From: Pseudomonas reidholzensis
GTDB taxonomy: Bacteria > Pseudomonadota > Gammaproteobacteria > Pseudomonadales > Pseudomonadaceae
Reading direction: 5' to 3'
DNA: 64,000 nucleotides
Assembly: GCF_900536025.1 (NCBI RefSeq)
Contig: NZ_UNOZ01000003.1
Location: forward strand, 62,001-126,000
This document shows, in pieces, positions 8,635-18,226 of the stretch (its first letter is position 1; every line of letters starts with the position of its first letter). The position numbers were made by a program, and so were the translations under genes. A model generated the notes under the pieces. That model did not search any database and had not been told where the DNA came from. It worked only from the letters and a program-made list of their open reading frames with translations.

Positions 8635-10305
8635 ATGCAAACCTGGCAACAACTCTATACCCCCCTGGGCAGTCTTGGCCTGTCCGCCATGGCGGCGGTC
8701 ATCCCGATCGTATTCTTCTTCCTGGCCCTCGCCGTGTTCCGCCTCAAAGGCCACGTCGCCGGCAGCATCACCCTCGGCCTGTCGATCCTGGTGGCGATCT
8801 TTGCCTTCAACATGCCCGTGGACATGGCCCTGGCCGCAGCCGGCTATGGCTTCCTGTATGGCCTGTGGCCGATTGCCTGGATCATCGTTGCCGCGGTGTT
8901 CCTGTACAAACTCACGGTCAAGAGCGGCCAGTTCGAAGTGATCCGCAGCTCGGTGCTGTCGATCACCGACGACCAGCGCCTGCAAGTGCTGCTGATCGGC
9001 TTCTGCTTTGGCGCCTTCCTCGAAGGCGCGGCCGGCTTCGGCGCACCCGTGGCAATCACCGCCGCCCTGCTCGTCGGCCTCGGCTTCAACCCGCTGTACG
9101 CCGCGGGCCTGTGCCTGATCGCCAACACCGCGCCGGTGGCCTTTGGCGCGCTCGGCATCCCGATCATCGTCGCCGGCCAGGTGACCGGTATCGACGCCTT
9201 CCACATCGGCGCCATGACCGGCCGCCAGCTGCCATTGCTGTCGCTGTTCGTGCCGTTCTGGCTGGTGTTCATGATGGACGGCCTGCGCGGCGTCAAAGAA
9301 ACCTGGCCCGCCGCCCTGGTCGCCGGCCTGAGCTTCGCCGTGACCCAGTACTTCACCTCGAACTTCATCGGCCCGGAGCTGCCCGACATCACCTCGGCCC
9401 TGGCCAGCCTGATCTGCCTGACCCTGTTCCTCAAAGTGTGGCAGCCCAAGCGCTCGTTCGCCGCGGCCCAAGGCAGTGTCGGCGCCGCCGTGGTTCAGTC
9501 CAGCGGCAGCCAGCCAACGCCCTACAGCTTTGGGGAGATCTTCAAGGCCTGGTCGCCGTTCCTGATCCTCACCGTGCTGGTGACCATCTGGACCCTCAAG
9601 CCATTCAAGGCTGCGTTCGCCCCAGGCGGCGCGATGTACAACTTCGTGTTCAACTTCGCCATCCCGCACCTCGACCAGCTGGTGATCAAGACCGCGCCGA
9701 TCGTCACCACCGCCACCGCGATGCCGGCCGTGTTCAAGCTCGACCCGATCTCGGCCACCGGCACGGCGATCTTCCTCTCCGCGCTGATCTCCATGGCCGT
9801 GCTCAAGATCAATTTCAAAACTGGTCTGACCACTTTCAAAGAGACCGTCTGGGAGCTGCGCTGGCCGATCCTGTCGATCGGCATGGTGCTGGCCTTCGCC
9901 TTTGTCACCAACTACTCGGGCATGTCCTCGACCATGGCCCTGGTCCTGGCGGGCACCGGCGCTGCGTTCCCGTTCTTCTCGCCGTTCCTCGGTTGGCTGG
10001 GCGTGTTCCTGACCGGCTCGGACACCTCGTCCAACGCGCTGTTCAGCTCGCTGCAAGCGACCACCGCGCACCAGATCGGGGTCAGCGACACCCTGCTGGT
10101 GGCCGCCAACACCAGCGGCGGCGTGACCGGCAAGATGATCTCGCCGCAGTCGATCGCCGTCGCCTGCGCCGCCACCGGCCTGGTCGGCAAGGAGTCGGAC
10201 CTGTTCCGCTTCACCGTCAAGCACAGCCTGTTCTTCGCCACCATCGTCGGCCTGATCACCCTGGTCCAGGCGTACTGGCTCACCGGCATGCTGGTTCACC
10301 ACTAA
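8635..10305 (+). CDS. lldP: L-lactate permease LldP
   Basis: Inner-membrane proton symporter for L-lactate, D-lactate and glycolate. The 556-residue protein matches the LctP family in length and has about 13 hydrophobic helices. Family landmarks are [20 protein letters not shown] near residue 130 and [20 protein letters not shown] with [19 protein letters not shown] near residues 470-510. First gene of lldP-lldD-lldE, 69 bp before lldD. Confidence 0.96.
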   Translation: MQTWQQLYTPLGSLGLSAMAAVIPIVFFFLALAVFRLKGHVAGSITLGLSILVAIFAFNMPVDMALAAAGYGFLYGLWPIAWIIVAAVFLYKLTVKSGQFEVIRSSVLSITDDQRLQVLLIGFCFGAFLEGAAGFGAPVAITAALLVGLGFNPLYAAGLCLIANTAPVAFGALGIPIIVAGQVTGIDAFHIGAMTGRQLPLLSLFVPFWLVFMMDGLRGVKETWPAALVAGLSFAVTQYFTSNFIGPELPDITSALASLICLTLFLKVWQPKRSFAAAQGSVGAAVVQSSGSQPTPYSFGEIFKAWSPFLILTVLVTIWTLKPFKAAFAPGGAMYNFVFNFAIPHLDQLVIKTAPIVTTATAMPAVFKLDPISATGTAIFLSALISMAVLKINFKTGLTTFKETVWELRWPILSIGMVLAFAFVTNYSGMSSTMALVLAGTGAAFPFFSPFLGWLGVFLTGSDTSSNALFSSLQATTAHQIGVSDTLLVAANTSGGVTGKMISPQSIAVACAATGLVGKESDLFRFTVKHSLFFATIVGLITLVQAYWLTGMLVHH

Positions 10306-10374
10306 AGTGACAGGGGCCGGGTGCGCCACGGCGCGCCCGGCAGCCGCCCCTCTCAACCTTTGCAGCGAGAATCC

Positions 10375-11520
10375 ATGATCATTTCTGCCTCCACCGACTA
10401 TCGCGCCGCGGCCCAGCGCAAGCTGCCGCCCTTCCTGTTCCACTACGCCGACGGTGGCGCCTACGCCGAGTACACCCTGCGCCACAACGTCGAAGACCTG
10501 GCCAGCATCGCCCTGCGTCAGCGCGTGCTGAAGAACATGTCCGAGCTGAGCCTGCAGACCCAGCTGTTCGGCGAGACCCTGAGCATGCCCGTGGCGCTGG
10601 CCCCGGTCGGCCTCACCGGCATGTACGCCCGCCGCGGCGAAGTGCAGGCCGCCCGCGCCGCCGCCGCGCACGGCATCCCCTTCACCCTGTCGACCGTGTC
10701 GGTATGCCCGATCGAAGAAGTCGCCCCGGCGATCAACCGGCCGATGTGGTTCCAGCTCTACGTCCTGAAAGACCGCGGCTTCATGCGCAACGCGCTGGAG
10801 CGGGCCAAGGCCGCCGGGGTCAAGACCCTGGTGTTCACCGTCGACATGCCCGTACCCGGCGCGCGCTACCGCGATGCCCACTCCGGCATGAGCGGCGCCA
10901 ACGGGCCGATGCGCCGCATGCTGCAAGCCATGACCCGCCCGCAGTGGGCCTGGGACGTCGGCGTGATGGGCCGCCCGCATGACCTGGGCAACATCTCCAC
11001 CTACCGCGGCAACCCCACCGGGCTGGCCGACTACATTGGCTGGCTGGGCAACAACTTCGACCCGTCGATCTCCTGGAAGGACCTGGAGTGGATCCGTGAA
11101 TTCTGGGACGGCCCGATGATCATCAAGGGCATCCTCGACCCGGACGACGCCCGCGACGCGGTCAAGTTCGGCGCCGACGGCATCGTCGTCTCCAACCACG
11201 GCGGCCGCCAGCTCGACGGCGTGTTGTCCAGCGCCCGCGCCTTGCCGGCGATTGCCGACGCGGTCAAAGGCGATATCAAGATCCTCGCCGACTCGGGCAT
11301 CCGCAGTGGCCTCGACGTGGTGCGCATGATCGCCCTCGGCGCCGACAGCGTGCTGATCGGCCGCGCCTTCCTCTGGGCGCTCGCCACCCATGGCGAAGCC
11401 GGGGTGAAGAACCTGCTCGAACTGTTCGAAAAAGAGATGCGCGTGGCCATGGTGCTGACCGGCGCCAAGTCGATCAGCGAGATCAGCCGCGACTCGCTGG
11501 TCCGCGAACTGGGCGCCTGA
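10375..11520 (+). CDS. lldD: L-lactate dehydrogenase (FMN-dependent)
   Basis: Membrane-associated, quinone-linked oxidation of L-lactate to pyruvate. The 381-residue chain is the standard LldD length and starts [23 protein letters not shown] alpha-hydroxy-acid oxidase motifs are present: Lys251 ([11 protein letters not shown]), the catalytic base His275 in [12 protein letters not shown], and the FMN phosphate loop [15 protein letters not shown]. The open frame continues upstream of 10375 but that part is not conserved family sequence. Lies between permease and D-lactate dehydrogenase. Confidence 0.97.
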   Translation: MIISASTDYRAAAQRKLPPFLFHYADGGAYAEYTLRHNVEDLASIALRQRVLKNMSELSLQTQLFGETLSMPVALAPVGLTGMYARRGEVQAARAAAAHGIPFTLSTVSVCPIEEVAPAINRPMWFQLYVLKDRGFMRNALERAKAAGVKTLVFTVDMPVPGARYRDAHSGMSGANGPMRRMLQAMTRPQWAWDVGVMGRPHDLGNISTYRGNPTGLADYIGWLGNNFDPSISWKDLEWIREFWDGPMIIKGILDPDDARDAVKFGADGIVVSNHGGRQLDGVLSSARALPAIADAVKGDIKILADSGIRSGLDVVRMIALGADSVLIGRAFLWALATHGEAGVKNLLELFEKEMRVAMVLTGAKSISEISRDSLVRELGA

Positions 11521-11598
11521 GCGCGCCCGCCCGACACACCCGCCTGATTGCCCGGGGCACGGCGCGCCACAGATGCGCCGGCCCCGCGAGGAGATTGC

Positions 11599-14409
11599 AT
11601 GAGCCTGCCCGCCGCGTTCCTGCGTGATGCCGAGCGCCTGATCCCGGCCGACCGCCGTTTCGACGACCCCACCTCGACCCTGGCCTTCGGTACCGACGCC
11701 AGCTTCTACCGGCTGATCCCCAAGCTGGTGGTGCGCGTCGAGTCCGAAGACGAAGTGGTCAGCCTGCTGCACCTGGCCCAGCGCGACCGCGTTCCGGTGA
11801 CCTTCCGCGCCGCCGGCACCAGCCTCTCTGGCCAGGCCCTCAGCGACTCGCTGCTGATCGTCCTCGGGGATAACTGGAACGCCAAGGAGATCCGCGGCCA
11901 AGGCGAGCAGATCCGCCTGCAGCCCGGCGTGATCGGCGCCCAGGCCAACGCCTGGCTCGCGCCATTCGGGCGCAAGATCGGCCCCGACCCGGCCTCGATC
12001 AACGCCTGCAAGATCGGCGGCATCGTTGCCAACAACGCCAGCGGCATGTGCTGCGGCACCGCCCAGAACACCTACCACACCCTCGCCGGCCTGCGCCTGG
12101 TGCTGGCCGACGGCACCCGCCTGGACAGCGAAGACCCGGCCAGCGTCGCCGCCTTCGAACAGAGCCACGCCGCCCTGCTCGCCGAGCTCGCCCGCCTCGG
12201 TCGCGAGACCCGCGCCAACGCCGAGCTGGCCGCGAAGATTCGCCACAAGTACCGCCTGAAAAACACCACCGGCCTGTCGCTGAATGCGCTGGTGGACTAC
12301 GACCAGCCGCTGGATATCCTGCAGCACCTGTTGGTCGGTTCCGAAGGCACCTTGGGCTTCATCAGCGCGGTGACCTACGATACCGTGATCGACCACCCGC
12401 ACAAAGCCTCCGCGCTGCTGGTGTTCCCTGATGTGGAAAGCTGCTGCAAGGCCGTTACCGTGCTCGAGCAGCAGCCAGTGTCGGCGGTCGAACTGCTCGA
12501 CCGGCGCAGCATGCGCTCGGTGCAGGACAAACCCGGCATGCCGCTGTGGGTCAAGGCCCTGTCGGACAACGCCTGCGCGCTGCTGATCGAATCGCGCGCC
12601 GCCAGCCAGAGCCTGCTGCACGAGCAACTGACGCTGGTCATGGCCTCGATCGCCCACTTCCCGCTCGAGCAGAACGTCGACTTCAGCGAAGACCCCGCGG
12701 TGTACAACCTGCTGTGGAAAATTCGCAAAGACACCTTCCCTGCTGTCGGCGCGGTGCGTCAGACCGGTACCACAGTGATCATCGAGGACGTCACCTTCCC
12801 GGTCGAGCAACTGGCCGAAGGCGTCAACCGCCTGCTGCAGCTGTTCGACCGCCACCACTATGACGAGGCGATCATTTTCGGCCACGCGCTGGAAGGCAAT
12901 CTGCACTTCGTCTTCACCCAAGGCTTCAACAGCGCCGCCGAAGTCGCCCGCTACCAAGCCTTCATGGACGACGTCGCGCAGCTGGTGGCCGTCGAGTTCG
13001 GCGGCTCGCTCAAGGCCGAGCACGGCACCGGCCGCAACATGGCGCCCTTCGTCGAACTCGAGTGGGGCCACGACGCCTATCAGTTGATGTGGCAGCTCAA
13101 GCGCCTGCTCGATCCCAACGGCATCCTCAACCCCGACGTGGTGCTGAGCGAAGACCCGGCCATCCACCTCAAGAACCTCAAGCCCTTGCCCGCCGCCGAC
13201 GAGATCGTCGACAAGTGCATCGAGTGCGGCTTCTGCGAGCCGGTCTGCCCGTCCAAGGGCCTGACACTCAGCCCGCGGCAGCGCATCGTCATGTGGCGGG
13301 ATATCCAGGCGAAAAAGCGCGCCGGCGAAGACGTCCGCGAGTTGCTGCGCACCTATCAATACCAAGGCATCGACACCTGCGCCGCGACCGGCCTGTGCGC
13401 CCAGCGCTGCCCGGTCGGGATCAACACCGGCGAGCTGGTGAAGAAGCTGCGTGGCCAGGCGGCCGAGCATGCCAAGACCGCCGACTGGCTGGCTGAGCAC
13501 TTCCACACCGCCCTGCGTGGCGCGCGCTTTACCCTGGCGGCCGCGAACGGTGCACGCAAGCTGCTGGGTGCGCCACGCCTGGCAAGCATCAGTGCGGCGG
13601 TGAGCAAGCTCAGCAAAGGCCACGTGCCGCAGTGGACTTCGGCAATGCCGCAGCCAGTGCGCCCTATCGACTTCGGCCCAGCGAGCAATGACGCCCGGCC
13701 GCGGGTGGTGTACCTGGCCGCCTGCGTGTCGCGGGTAATGGGCCCGGCCTATGCCGATCGTGAGCAGAGTTCGTTGCTCGACAAGACCCGTGCCCTGCTG
13801 GAGAAGGCCGGTTATCAGGTGGTGTTTCCGGACAATGCCGACAGCCTGTGCTGCGGTCAGCCGTTTGCGTCGAAGGGCTATGCCGAGCAGGCCGAGCACA
13901 AACGCCAGGAGCTAATTGCGGCCCTGCTGCATGCCAGCCGTGGTGGGCTTGATCCGGTCTATTGCGACACGAGCCCGTGCACCTTGCGACTGGTGCAGGA
14001 CCTGGGCGAGACGCGGCTGGATCTGTATGACCCGGTACGGTTTATCCGCACGCACCTGGTTGATCGGCTGGAGTTCAGCCCGCAGGACGCGCCGGTGGCG
14101 GTGCATGTGACGTGCAGTACCCAGCACCTGGGGGAGAGCCAGGCGTTGATTGATCTGGCACGGCTTTGCAGCAAGCAGGTGGTGATACCGGAAGGGATTC
14201 ATTGCTGTGGGTTTGCCGGGGACAAGGGCTTTACCACACCGGAGCTGAATGCCCATTCGCTGCGTAGCCTGAAGGATGCGGTGCAGTATTGCAGCGAGGG
14301 GATTTCGACCAGCCGGACTTGTGAGATTGGCTTGTCGACCCACAGCGGCATCGACTATCACGGCCTGGTCTACCTAGTGGATCGCGTGACCCGGGCGCGG
14401 AGTATCTGA
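11599..14409 (+). CDS. lldE: FAD/Fe-S D-lactate dehydrogenase (Dld-II/LldE type)
   Basis: Large fused oxidoreductase that oxidises D-lactate (possibly other D-2-hydroxyacids) and passes electrons to the quinone pool. The 936-residue product has an N-terminal PCMH-type FAD domain (VTFRAAGTSLSGQALSDSLL; IVANNASGMCCGT), the FAD-linked oxidase C domain (FGHALEGNLHFVF, KAEHGTGRNMAPFVELEW), two 4Fe-4S motifs (CIECGFCEPVCP and CAATGLCAQRCP) and two C-terminal cysteine-rich CCG-like segments (CCGQPFASKGY, CCGFAGDKGF). GAGGAG precedes the chosen ATG. In many pseudomonads this gene is the third of the lactate operon. An exact substrate cannot be read from sequence. Confidence 0.92.
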   Translation: MSLPAAFLRDAERLIPADRRFDDPTSTLAFGTDASFYRLIPKLVVRVESEDEVVSLLHLAQRDRVPVTFRAAGTSLSGQALSDSLLIVLGDNWNAKEIRGQGEQIRLQPGVIGAQANAWLAPFGRKIGPDPASINACKIGGIVANNASGMCCGTAQNTYHTLAGLRLVLADGTRLDSEDPASVAAFEQSHAALLAELARLGRETRANAELAAKIRHKYRLKNTTGLSLNALVDYDQPLDILQHLLVGSEGTLGFISAVTYDTVIDHPHKASALLVFPDVESCCKAVTVLEQQPVSAVELLDRRSMRSVQDKPGMPLWVKALSDNACALLIESRAASQSLLHEQLTLVMASIAHFPLEQNVDFSEDPAVYNLLWKIRKDTFPAVGAVRQTGTTVIIEDVTFPVEQLAEGVNRLLQLFDRHHYDEAIIFGHALEGNLHFVFTQGFNSAAEVARYQAFMDDVAQLVAVEFGGSLKAEHGTGRNMAPFVELEWGHDAYQLMWQLKRLLDPNGILNPDVVLSEDPAIHLKNLKPLPAADEIVDKCIECGFCEPVCPSKGLTLSPRQRIVMWRDIQAKKRAGEDVRELLRTYQYQGIDTCAATGLCAQRCPVGINTGELVKKLRGQAAEHAKTADWLAEHFHTALRGARFTLAAANGARKLLGAPRLASISAAVSKLSKGHVPQWTSAMPQPVRPIDFGPASNDARPRVVYLAACVSRVMGPAYADREQSSLLDKTRALLEKAGYQVVFPDNADSLCCGQPFASKGYAEQAEHKRQELIAALLHASRGGLDPVYCDTSPCTLRLVQDLGETRLDLYDPVRFIRTHLVDRLEFSPQDAPVAVHVTCSTQHLGESQALIDLARLCSKQVVIPEGIHCCGFAGDKGFTTPELNAHSLRSLKDAVQYCSEGISTSRTCEIGLSTHSGIDYHGLVYLVDRVTRARSI

Positions 14410-14417
14410 AATCGTCG

Positions 14418-14436
14418 GGCGCATGCCTCATGCGCC
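14418..14436 (+). other. Hairpin after lldE
   Basis: Perfect 8-bp stem GGCGCATG / CATGCGCC with a 3-nt loop, 9 nt after the lldE stop. It lacks a T tract, so termination is only possible. The following 14437-14690 has a single degenerate REP at 14514-14540 and a short hairpin GAGGGC-GAA-GCCCTC at 14543-14557, and no gene. Confidence 0.4.
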
Positions 14437-14691
14437 TGGCACGACACAAATCCACTCTCACAGATCACATGCCAGCTCACTGAACGCATGCCTGCTCATT
14501 GAATTAGCAGGGACCCTGTGGGAGCTGGCTTGCCTGCGAATCGAGGGCGAAGCCCTCGCCTACGGTCTCCAGCCGTAAGACATTTCCGAACCTGAAACCA
14601 AATGCTTCAGTTCGCATGCGCTTGGGAATTACCCTACAACCGCTACCGCCGTTTCGCTGTTGTTGAGCTTGAGCATCAGGGCTAATTTCCC

Positions 14692-14880
14692 AGGGTCGTC
14701 GATTTTTGGCGACAGGGTGTGAGAGCCCGAAACCTAGTGGTAGCCATATGGCAGCTGTACGCGGGCAGGATTCGTCCTGGCCGGGTTCCTAGGTCTTCGG
14801 TCTCTCACCCCGCGAACAGCTGCCACCCTTAATCCTGTGAGAGGGGTTCTGACAGCAGCTCCTGACTGACCCTAGGAGTT
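14692..14880 (+). ncRNA. Structured leader upstream of small unknown genes (candidate cis-regulatory RNA)
   Basis: Three pairings are visible. Arm A, GTGAGAG (14719-14725), matches A' CTCTCAC (14802-14808). Arm B (14750-14764, starting GGCAGCTGT) matches B' (14810-14824) at 14 of 15 positions. A perfect hairpin CAGGA-TTCG-TCCTG (14766-14779) lies between. The order A-B-A'-B' is crossing, so the helices form a pseudoknot or are mutually exclusive. A small GTCG/CGAC hairpin (14696-14713) precedes them and the region ends in AGGAGTTACATC before the ATG at 14886. It is not a known family I can name. Confidence 0.5.
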
Positions 14881-14885
14881 ACATC

Positions 14886-15161
14886 ATGAAGAAGCTAGTT
14901 CCCGACCCACCCCGCATCAAACTGCTCAACAACCCCTTCTTCTCCCTCCACAGCGACCTCCTCCCCCACGACGCCCTGGCCCACGCCAGCGAGCTCCTGC
15001 GCGGCGTCGCCGAAACCATCGACGAGCACTGCCGCGCCCACGCCGGCCTTCAAGGCTTCAACATGCTCAGCAACGCCGCCCACGCCAGCGATACCGCCCG
15101 CGCCCTAGTCGAGCACGCCCTCACCGGCCTCTCCAACGCCGACCCAGGAGAACAGCCATGA
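14886..15161 (+). CDS. Small unknown protein, resembles Pseudomonas DUF3077-like proteins
   Basis: A 91-residue acidic/neutral protein beginning MKKLVPDPPRIKLLNNPFF. Starts of the form MxKxVPDPP followed by a hydrophobic LFS/FFS segment and the helix ALAHASELLRGVAETI are, from memory, shared by a family of small Pseudomonas proteins of unknown function. No signal peptide or catalytic motif is visible. AGGAG lies 10 nt before the ATG, and the structured leader precedes it. Its stop overlaps the next start (ATGA), so the pair is translationally coupled. Confidence 0.75.
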   Translation: MKKLVPDPPRIKLLNNPFFSLHSDLLPHDALAHASELLRGVAETIDEHCRAHAGLQGFNMLSNAAHASDTARALVEHALTGLSNADPGEQP

Positions 15162-15418
15162 GCCAAGACCTCAGCAGCTGGACCACCGCCGGCCTCGAAA
15201 CCTGCCTCGACCTCTACCGCATCCAACCCGGCATCCCCGCCGAACGCGCCTTCGAAGAAATCTCCGTCCTGCTAGGCCTGGTCAGCCACCTGACCCTGGA
15301 AGCCGAGCTCAACGGCGACCAACTCGCCCTGAGCGCCGCCCGCTACCTGAGCACCTTCGCCAAAGCCGTCTCCGACGACATCGAAAACGGCAAGATGCAG
15401 ACCGACGCCCCCGGCTAA
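15158..15418 (+). CDS. Small unknown helical protein, coupled to the preceding gene
   Basis: An 86-residue protein, MSQDLSSWTTAGLETCLDL onward, predicted mainly alpha-helical (FEEISVLLGLVSHLTLEAEL; ALSAARYLSTFAKAVSDDI). The start overlaps the previous stop by 4 nt and GGAGAA precedes it, which supports real translation. No family recognised. It probably works with the 91-residue neighbour. Confidence 0.7.
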   Translation: MSQDLSSWTTAGLETCLDLYRIQPGIPAERAFEEISVLLGLVSHLTLEAELNGDQLALSAARYLSTFAKAVSDDIENGKMQTDAPG

Positions 15419-15510
15419 GCGCAGCCCGGCACACCGATTGAACCCTCGCCGAACCGGCGCAGTCCACCTATCAGGCCCACCTACCAGAGGCCTTGCAGAA
15501 GGAGACACCC

Positions 15511-15792
15511 ATGAAAGGTACTGCGCTCTCAGCCCTGTTCGCGGCGGCCACCCTGCTGGCCTCCCCGGTGTTCGCCGCCGACGACCTGTGCACCACCAAC
15601 CTGCAGAAGATCGACGACAGCATGGCCACCGCCGGCGCCACCTCCGAAGGCCTCGACAAAGCCCTCACCGAGCACGTCGACCAAGCCAAGGCCGCACAAG
15701 CCTCGGGCGACACCAAAGAATGCATCGCCATCACCAGCAAAGTCCTGGAGCGTCTGAACAAGACTGAAAAAGGCGGCAACAGCGGCACATGA
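15511..15792 (+). CDS. Small secreted (periplasmic) protein of unknown function
   Basis: A 93-residue protein with a clear signal peptide, MKGTALSALFAAATLLASPVFA, and predicted cleavage after VFA-A. The mature part of about 70 residues is helical and has two Cys (DDLCTTNL and TKECIAITS) that could form a disulphide. The ATG at 15511 is chosen over an upstream one because AGGAGA sits 7 nt before it and the signal peptide begins there. No family recognised. Located just upstream of the ssrA promoter. Confidence 0.75.
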   Translation: MKGTALSALFAAATLLASPVFAADDLCTTNLQKIDDSMATAGATSEGLDKALTEHVDQAKAAQASGDTKECIAITSKVLERLNKTEKGGNSGT

Positions 15793-15822
15793 CCCCTGAA
15801 AACGGGCGGCGCCACCCCGCAG

Positions 15823-15851
15823 TCGACGCCGCCTGTCTAAAGGCGTATACT
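15823..15851 (+). promoter_or_regulatory. Promoter of ssrA
   Basis: TCGACG (-35, 4 of 6) at 15823-15828 and TATACT (-10, 5 of 6) at 15846-15851 with a 17-nt spacer. Transcription would start near 15858, leaving a ~37-nt 5' leader to be removed by RNase P. Confidence 0.65.
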
Positions 15852-15894
15852 CCGCCTTGCGTGCTGAAAAGCGCGTTCAGCTAGAGCTGAGTGT

Positions 15895-16286
15895 GGGGCC
15901 GATTAGGATTCGACGCCGGTCGCGAAACTCTAGGTGCATGCCGAGTTGGTAACAGAACTCGTAAATCCACTGTTGCAACTTTCTATAGTTGCCAATGACG
16001 AAAACTACGAGGGTTACGCTCTCGCTGCGTAAGCAGCTGAGCCCGCTCTCCTGGTAGCTTCGGCTCCAGCAATCACTAGGGGATGCCTGTAAACCCGAAG
16101 TGATTGTCATACAGAACAGGATCGTCGTGTAGCACGTTGTGGGCAAAGCGACTAAAACTTACACAACTCGTCCAAAGCACCCTGCCACTCGGGCGGCTGC
16201 GGATTAACTCAGTAGAGACGGCTAAGCATGTAGTACCGACAGCGGAGTACTGGCGGACGGGGGTTCAAATCCCCCCGGCTCCACCA
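15895..16286 (+). tRNA. ssrA: Transfer-messenger RNA (tmRNA, ssrA)
   Basis: One-piece tmRNA of 392 nt that rescues stalled ribosomes and tags the nascent chain for proteolysis. The 5' end GGGGCCG pairs with CGGCTCC at the 3' end (7 bp, one G-U), followed by encoded ACCA; the T arm reads GGGGGTTCAAATCCCCC. The tag frame at 15991-16032 encodes ANDENYEGYALAA then TAA, ending in the ALAA degron. The 3' terminal part is also the attachment site of the island that follows. Labelled tRNA because the type list has no tmRNA entry. Confidence 0.97.
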
Positions 16287-16288
16287 AA
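16273..16288 (+). other. attL core in the 3' end of ssrA
   Basis: CCCCGGCTCCACCAAA covers the last 14 nt of tmRNA. The matching right-end copy at 28806-28820 differs by one missing T. Recombination here keeps the tmRNA functional because the island supplies the same 3' end. Confidence 0.8.
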
Positions 16289-16293
16289 TGATC

Positions 16294-16323
16294 AAAAAAA
16301 GACGTCCACGGACGTCTTTTTTT
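16294..16323 (+). terminator. ssrA terminator (island copy)
   Basis: A7 then GACGTCC-AC-GGACGTC then T7. A strong intrinsic terminator 8 nt after the tmRNA CCA end. A second copy with loop TC instead of AC stands next to attR at 28827. Confidence 0.93.
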
Positions 16324-16473
16324 GTGCCTGCGATCCAGTAAATACGCGGCTTCCAGCGCTTTTGCGGTCTTTTGAGAGTTTTTGAGTTCCAACCGTTCGG
16401 GTATTCCAGACGGTATTCCACCTCATCCGATGCTAATCTTTGGAATACCGAATCAGTGCCTGAGGAGAATCTC

Positions 16474-17730
16474 ATGCCTGCTCAAAACCTCCGCCTCTCC
16501 GATCGACAGCTCAAGGGAGTCAAACCCGCGTCCAAGGATTACGTCCTCACGGATGGTGACGGCTTGCAGCTCCGGGTACGTAGCAACGGCTCGTTGCTGT
16601 GGAATTTCAACTACCGCGAACCGGTGACCAAGAAGCGCATCAACATTGGCTTTGGGACCTACCCCGAACTGTCACTGGCCAACGCACGAAAGATGGCAGT
16701 CGATGCACGCGAGTTGCTCGCACAGGGCATCGATCCGAAGGTGCAACGAAATACGTTGAATGAAGCCAAGCGCGCAGAAACGGAACACACCTTTGAGAAC
16801 GTGGCCACCGCCTGGTTCGAACTCAAGAAAGACTCGGTCACCCCAGCCTATGCCGAGGACATTTGGCGGTCGCTCACGCTGCACGTATTCCCCGATTTGA
16901 AGACGACACCACTCACAAAAATCACCGCACCGATGGTGATAGGACTGCTTCGCCCAATCGAAGCGAAAGGCAGCCTGGAGACGGTGAAGCGCCTTAGCCA
17001 GCGGCTAAACGAGATCATGACCTACGGCGTCAACTCCGGCTTGATCTTCGCCAACCCGCTCAGCGGGATCAGGGCGGTTTTCAAGAAACCCAAGAAAGAG
17101 AACATGGCTGCGCTTCCACCCGAAGAACTCCCCGAGCTCATGCTGGAGATCGCGAATGCCAGCATCAAACGCACCACCCGCTGCCTGATTGAATGGCAGT
17201 TGCACACGATGACTCGCCCCGCCGAGGCGGCGACTACTCGCTGGGCAGACATCGACTTTGAAAGGCGTGTCTGGACTATCCCTCCGGAGCGGATGAAGAA
17301 GCGCCGCCCACACAGCATCCCGTTGAGTGATCACGCTGTCGCGCTGCTGGAATCACTGAAGACCCACAGCGGCCATCGCGAATACGTCTTCCCGGCCGAT
17401 AGAAATCCGCGCACCCACGCCAATAGTCAGACTGCCAATATGGCGTTGAAACGTATGGGGTTCCAGGATCGGTTGGTCAGCCACGGTATGCGCTCGATGG
17501 CCAGCACCATCTTGAATGAACATGGGTGGGACCCGGAACTCATTGAGGTCGCCCTGGCGCATGTCGACAAGGATGAGGTGCGCAGCGCTTACAACCGGGC
17601 CGACTACATCGAGCGCCGGCGTCCGATGATGGCTTGGTGGAGTGAGTACATCCAGAAGGCCGCCACCGGCAGCCTGCTTGCCTCAGCTTACGGCCAAGTC
17701 AGAGACAAGAACGTGGTACCGATTCGCTAG
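16474..17730 (+). CDS. int: P4-type tyrosine integrase
   Basis: Site-specific recombinase that integrates and excises the island at ssrA. The 418-residue chain begins MPAQNLRLSDRQLKGVKP, a DUF4102-type arm-binding N terminus (DYVLTDGDGLQLRV, then INIGFGTYPELSLANARKMA), a central SAM-like core-binding domain (about 105-200), and the catalytic domain with Arg248 (TMTRPAEA), His337-x2-Arg340 (SHGMR), His363 and the nucleophile Tyr373 (AYNRADY). All catalytic residues are present. GAGGAGA lies 6 nt before the chosen ATG; the frame is open further upstream but without a ribosome site. Confidence 0.96.
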   Translation: MPAQNLRLSDRQLKGVKPASKDYVLTDGDGLQLRVRSNGSLLWNFNYREPVTKKRINIGFGTYPELSLANARKMAVDARELLAQGIDPKVQRNTLNEAKRAETEHTFENVATAWFELKKDSVTPAYAEDIWRSLTLHVFPDLKTTPLTKITAPMVIGLLRPIEAKGSLETVKRLSQRLNEIMTYGVNSGLIFANPLSGIRAVFKKPKKENMAALPPEELPELMLEIANASIKRTTRCLIEWQLHTMTRPAEAATTRWADIDFERRVWTIPPERMKKRRPHSIPLSDHAVALLESLKTHSGHREYVFPADRNPRTHANSQTANMALKRMGFQDRLVSHGMRSMASTILNEHGWDPELIEVALAHVDKDEVRSAYNRADYIERRRPMMAWWSEYIQKAATGSLLASAYGQVRDKNVVPIR

Positions 17731-17816
17731 CTCTGTATGGCGCAATAACGGCAGCAGTAACAACTGAACGTTCAAGATTCGGGGCAAGCAGCCTCGCTTA
17801 TCCGCTTCTCAGCACG

Positions 17817-17861
17817 GGTCCTTCCAAACAGGGCTGCAAAGCCGCCCTGTTTGGAAGGACC
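17817..17861. repeat. Perfect 18-bp inverted repeat, 9-nt loop
   Basis: Left arm 17817-17834 (GGTCCTTCCAAACAGGGC) and right arm 17844-17861 are exact reverse complements around TGCAAAGCC. No T tract follows, so it is not a standard terminator. It is unrelated to the REP sequences elsewhere in the window. It stands 86 bp after the integrase gene. Confidence 0.9.
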
Positions 17862-18226
17862 TCACTTTGAAGAGCTAAAAGCGACCACGTTGTCCAGGAT
17901 TTACCACGGAACTCCACCGGTGGATAACCGCTCTTAAAGTCCAAAGTGGCGCTGAATTTTGAACCTTGACCGGGTTTATCCACAGGCGTAGAACTGGCCG
18001 TGCAAGCGCTGTCGATGACAGCAACCCAGGTGACCCGAACCTCGAAGGTCACGCCGCTCCCGCGGTGGTTCTCCCCCCAAATGGCGATTCGCGTCCGGCA
18101 GCTCGCCCGGTCACCTCCCCGGTGATGGATGCCTATTTCAGATCATGGCACTCGTGCGCCAAACAACACGTCCTACTTCTCTGCCCTGCAGCAACCTATC
18201 CGCTTGGCCAAATCTTGCGCCAACCT

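Noticed and set aside
8491..13899. 1802-codon open frame antisense to lldP-lldD-lldE
   Set aside because: Composition artefact of G+C-rich codons: low-complexity Gly/Asp/His/Gln-rich translation, no domain, and it crosses three well-supported genes.
16287..16473. Excisionase or small gene between ssrA and the integrase
   Set aside because: Only the terminator and the integrase leader are present; no open frame with a ribosome site fits.
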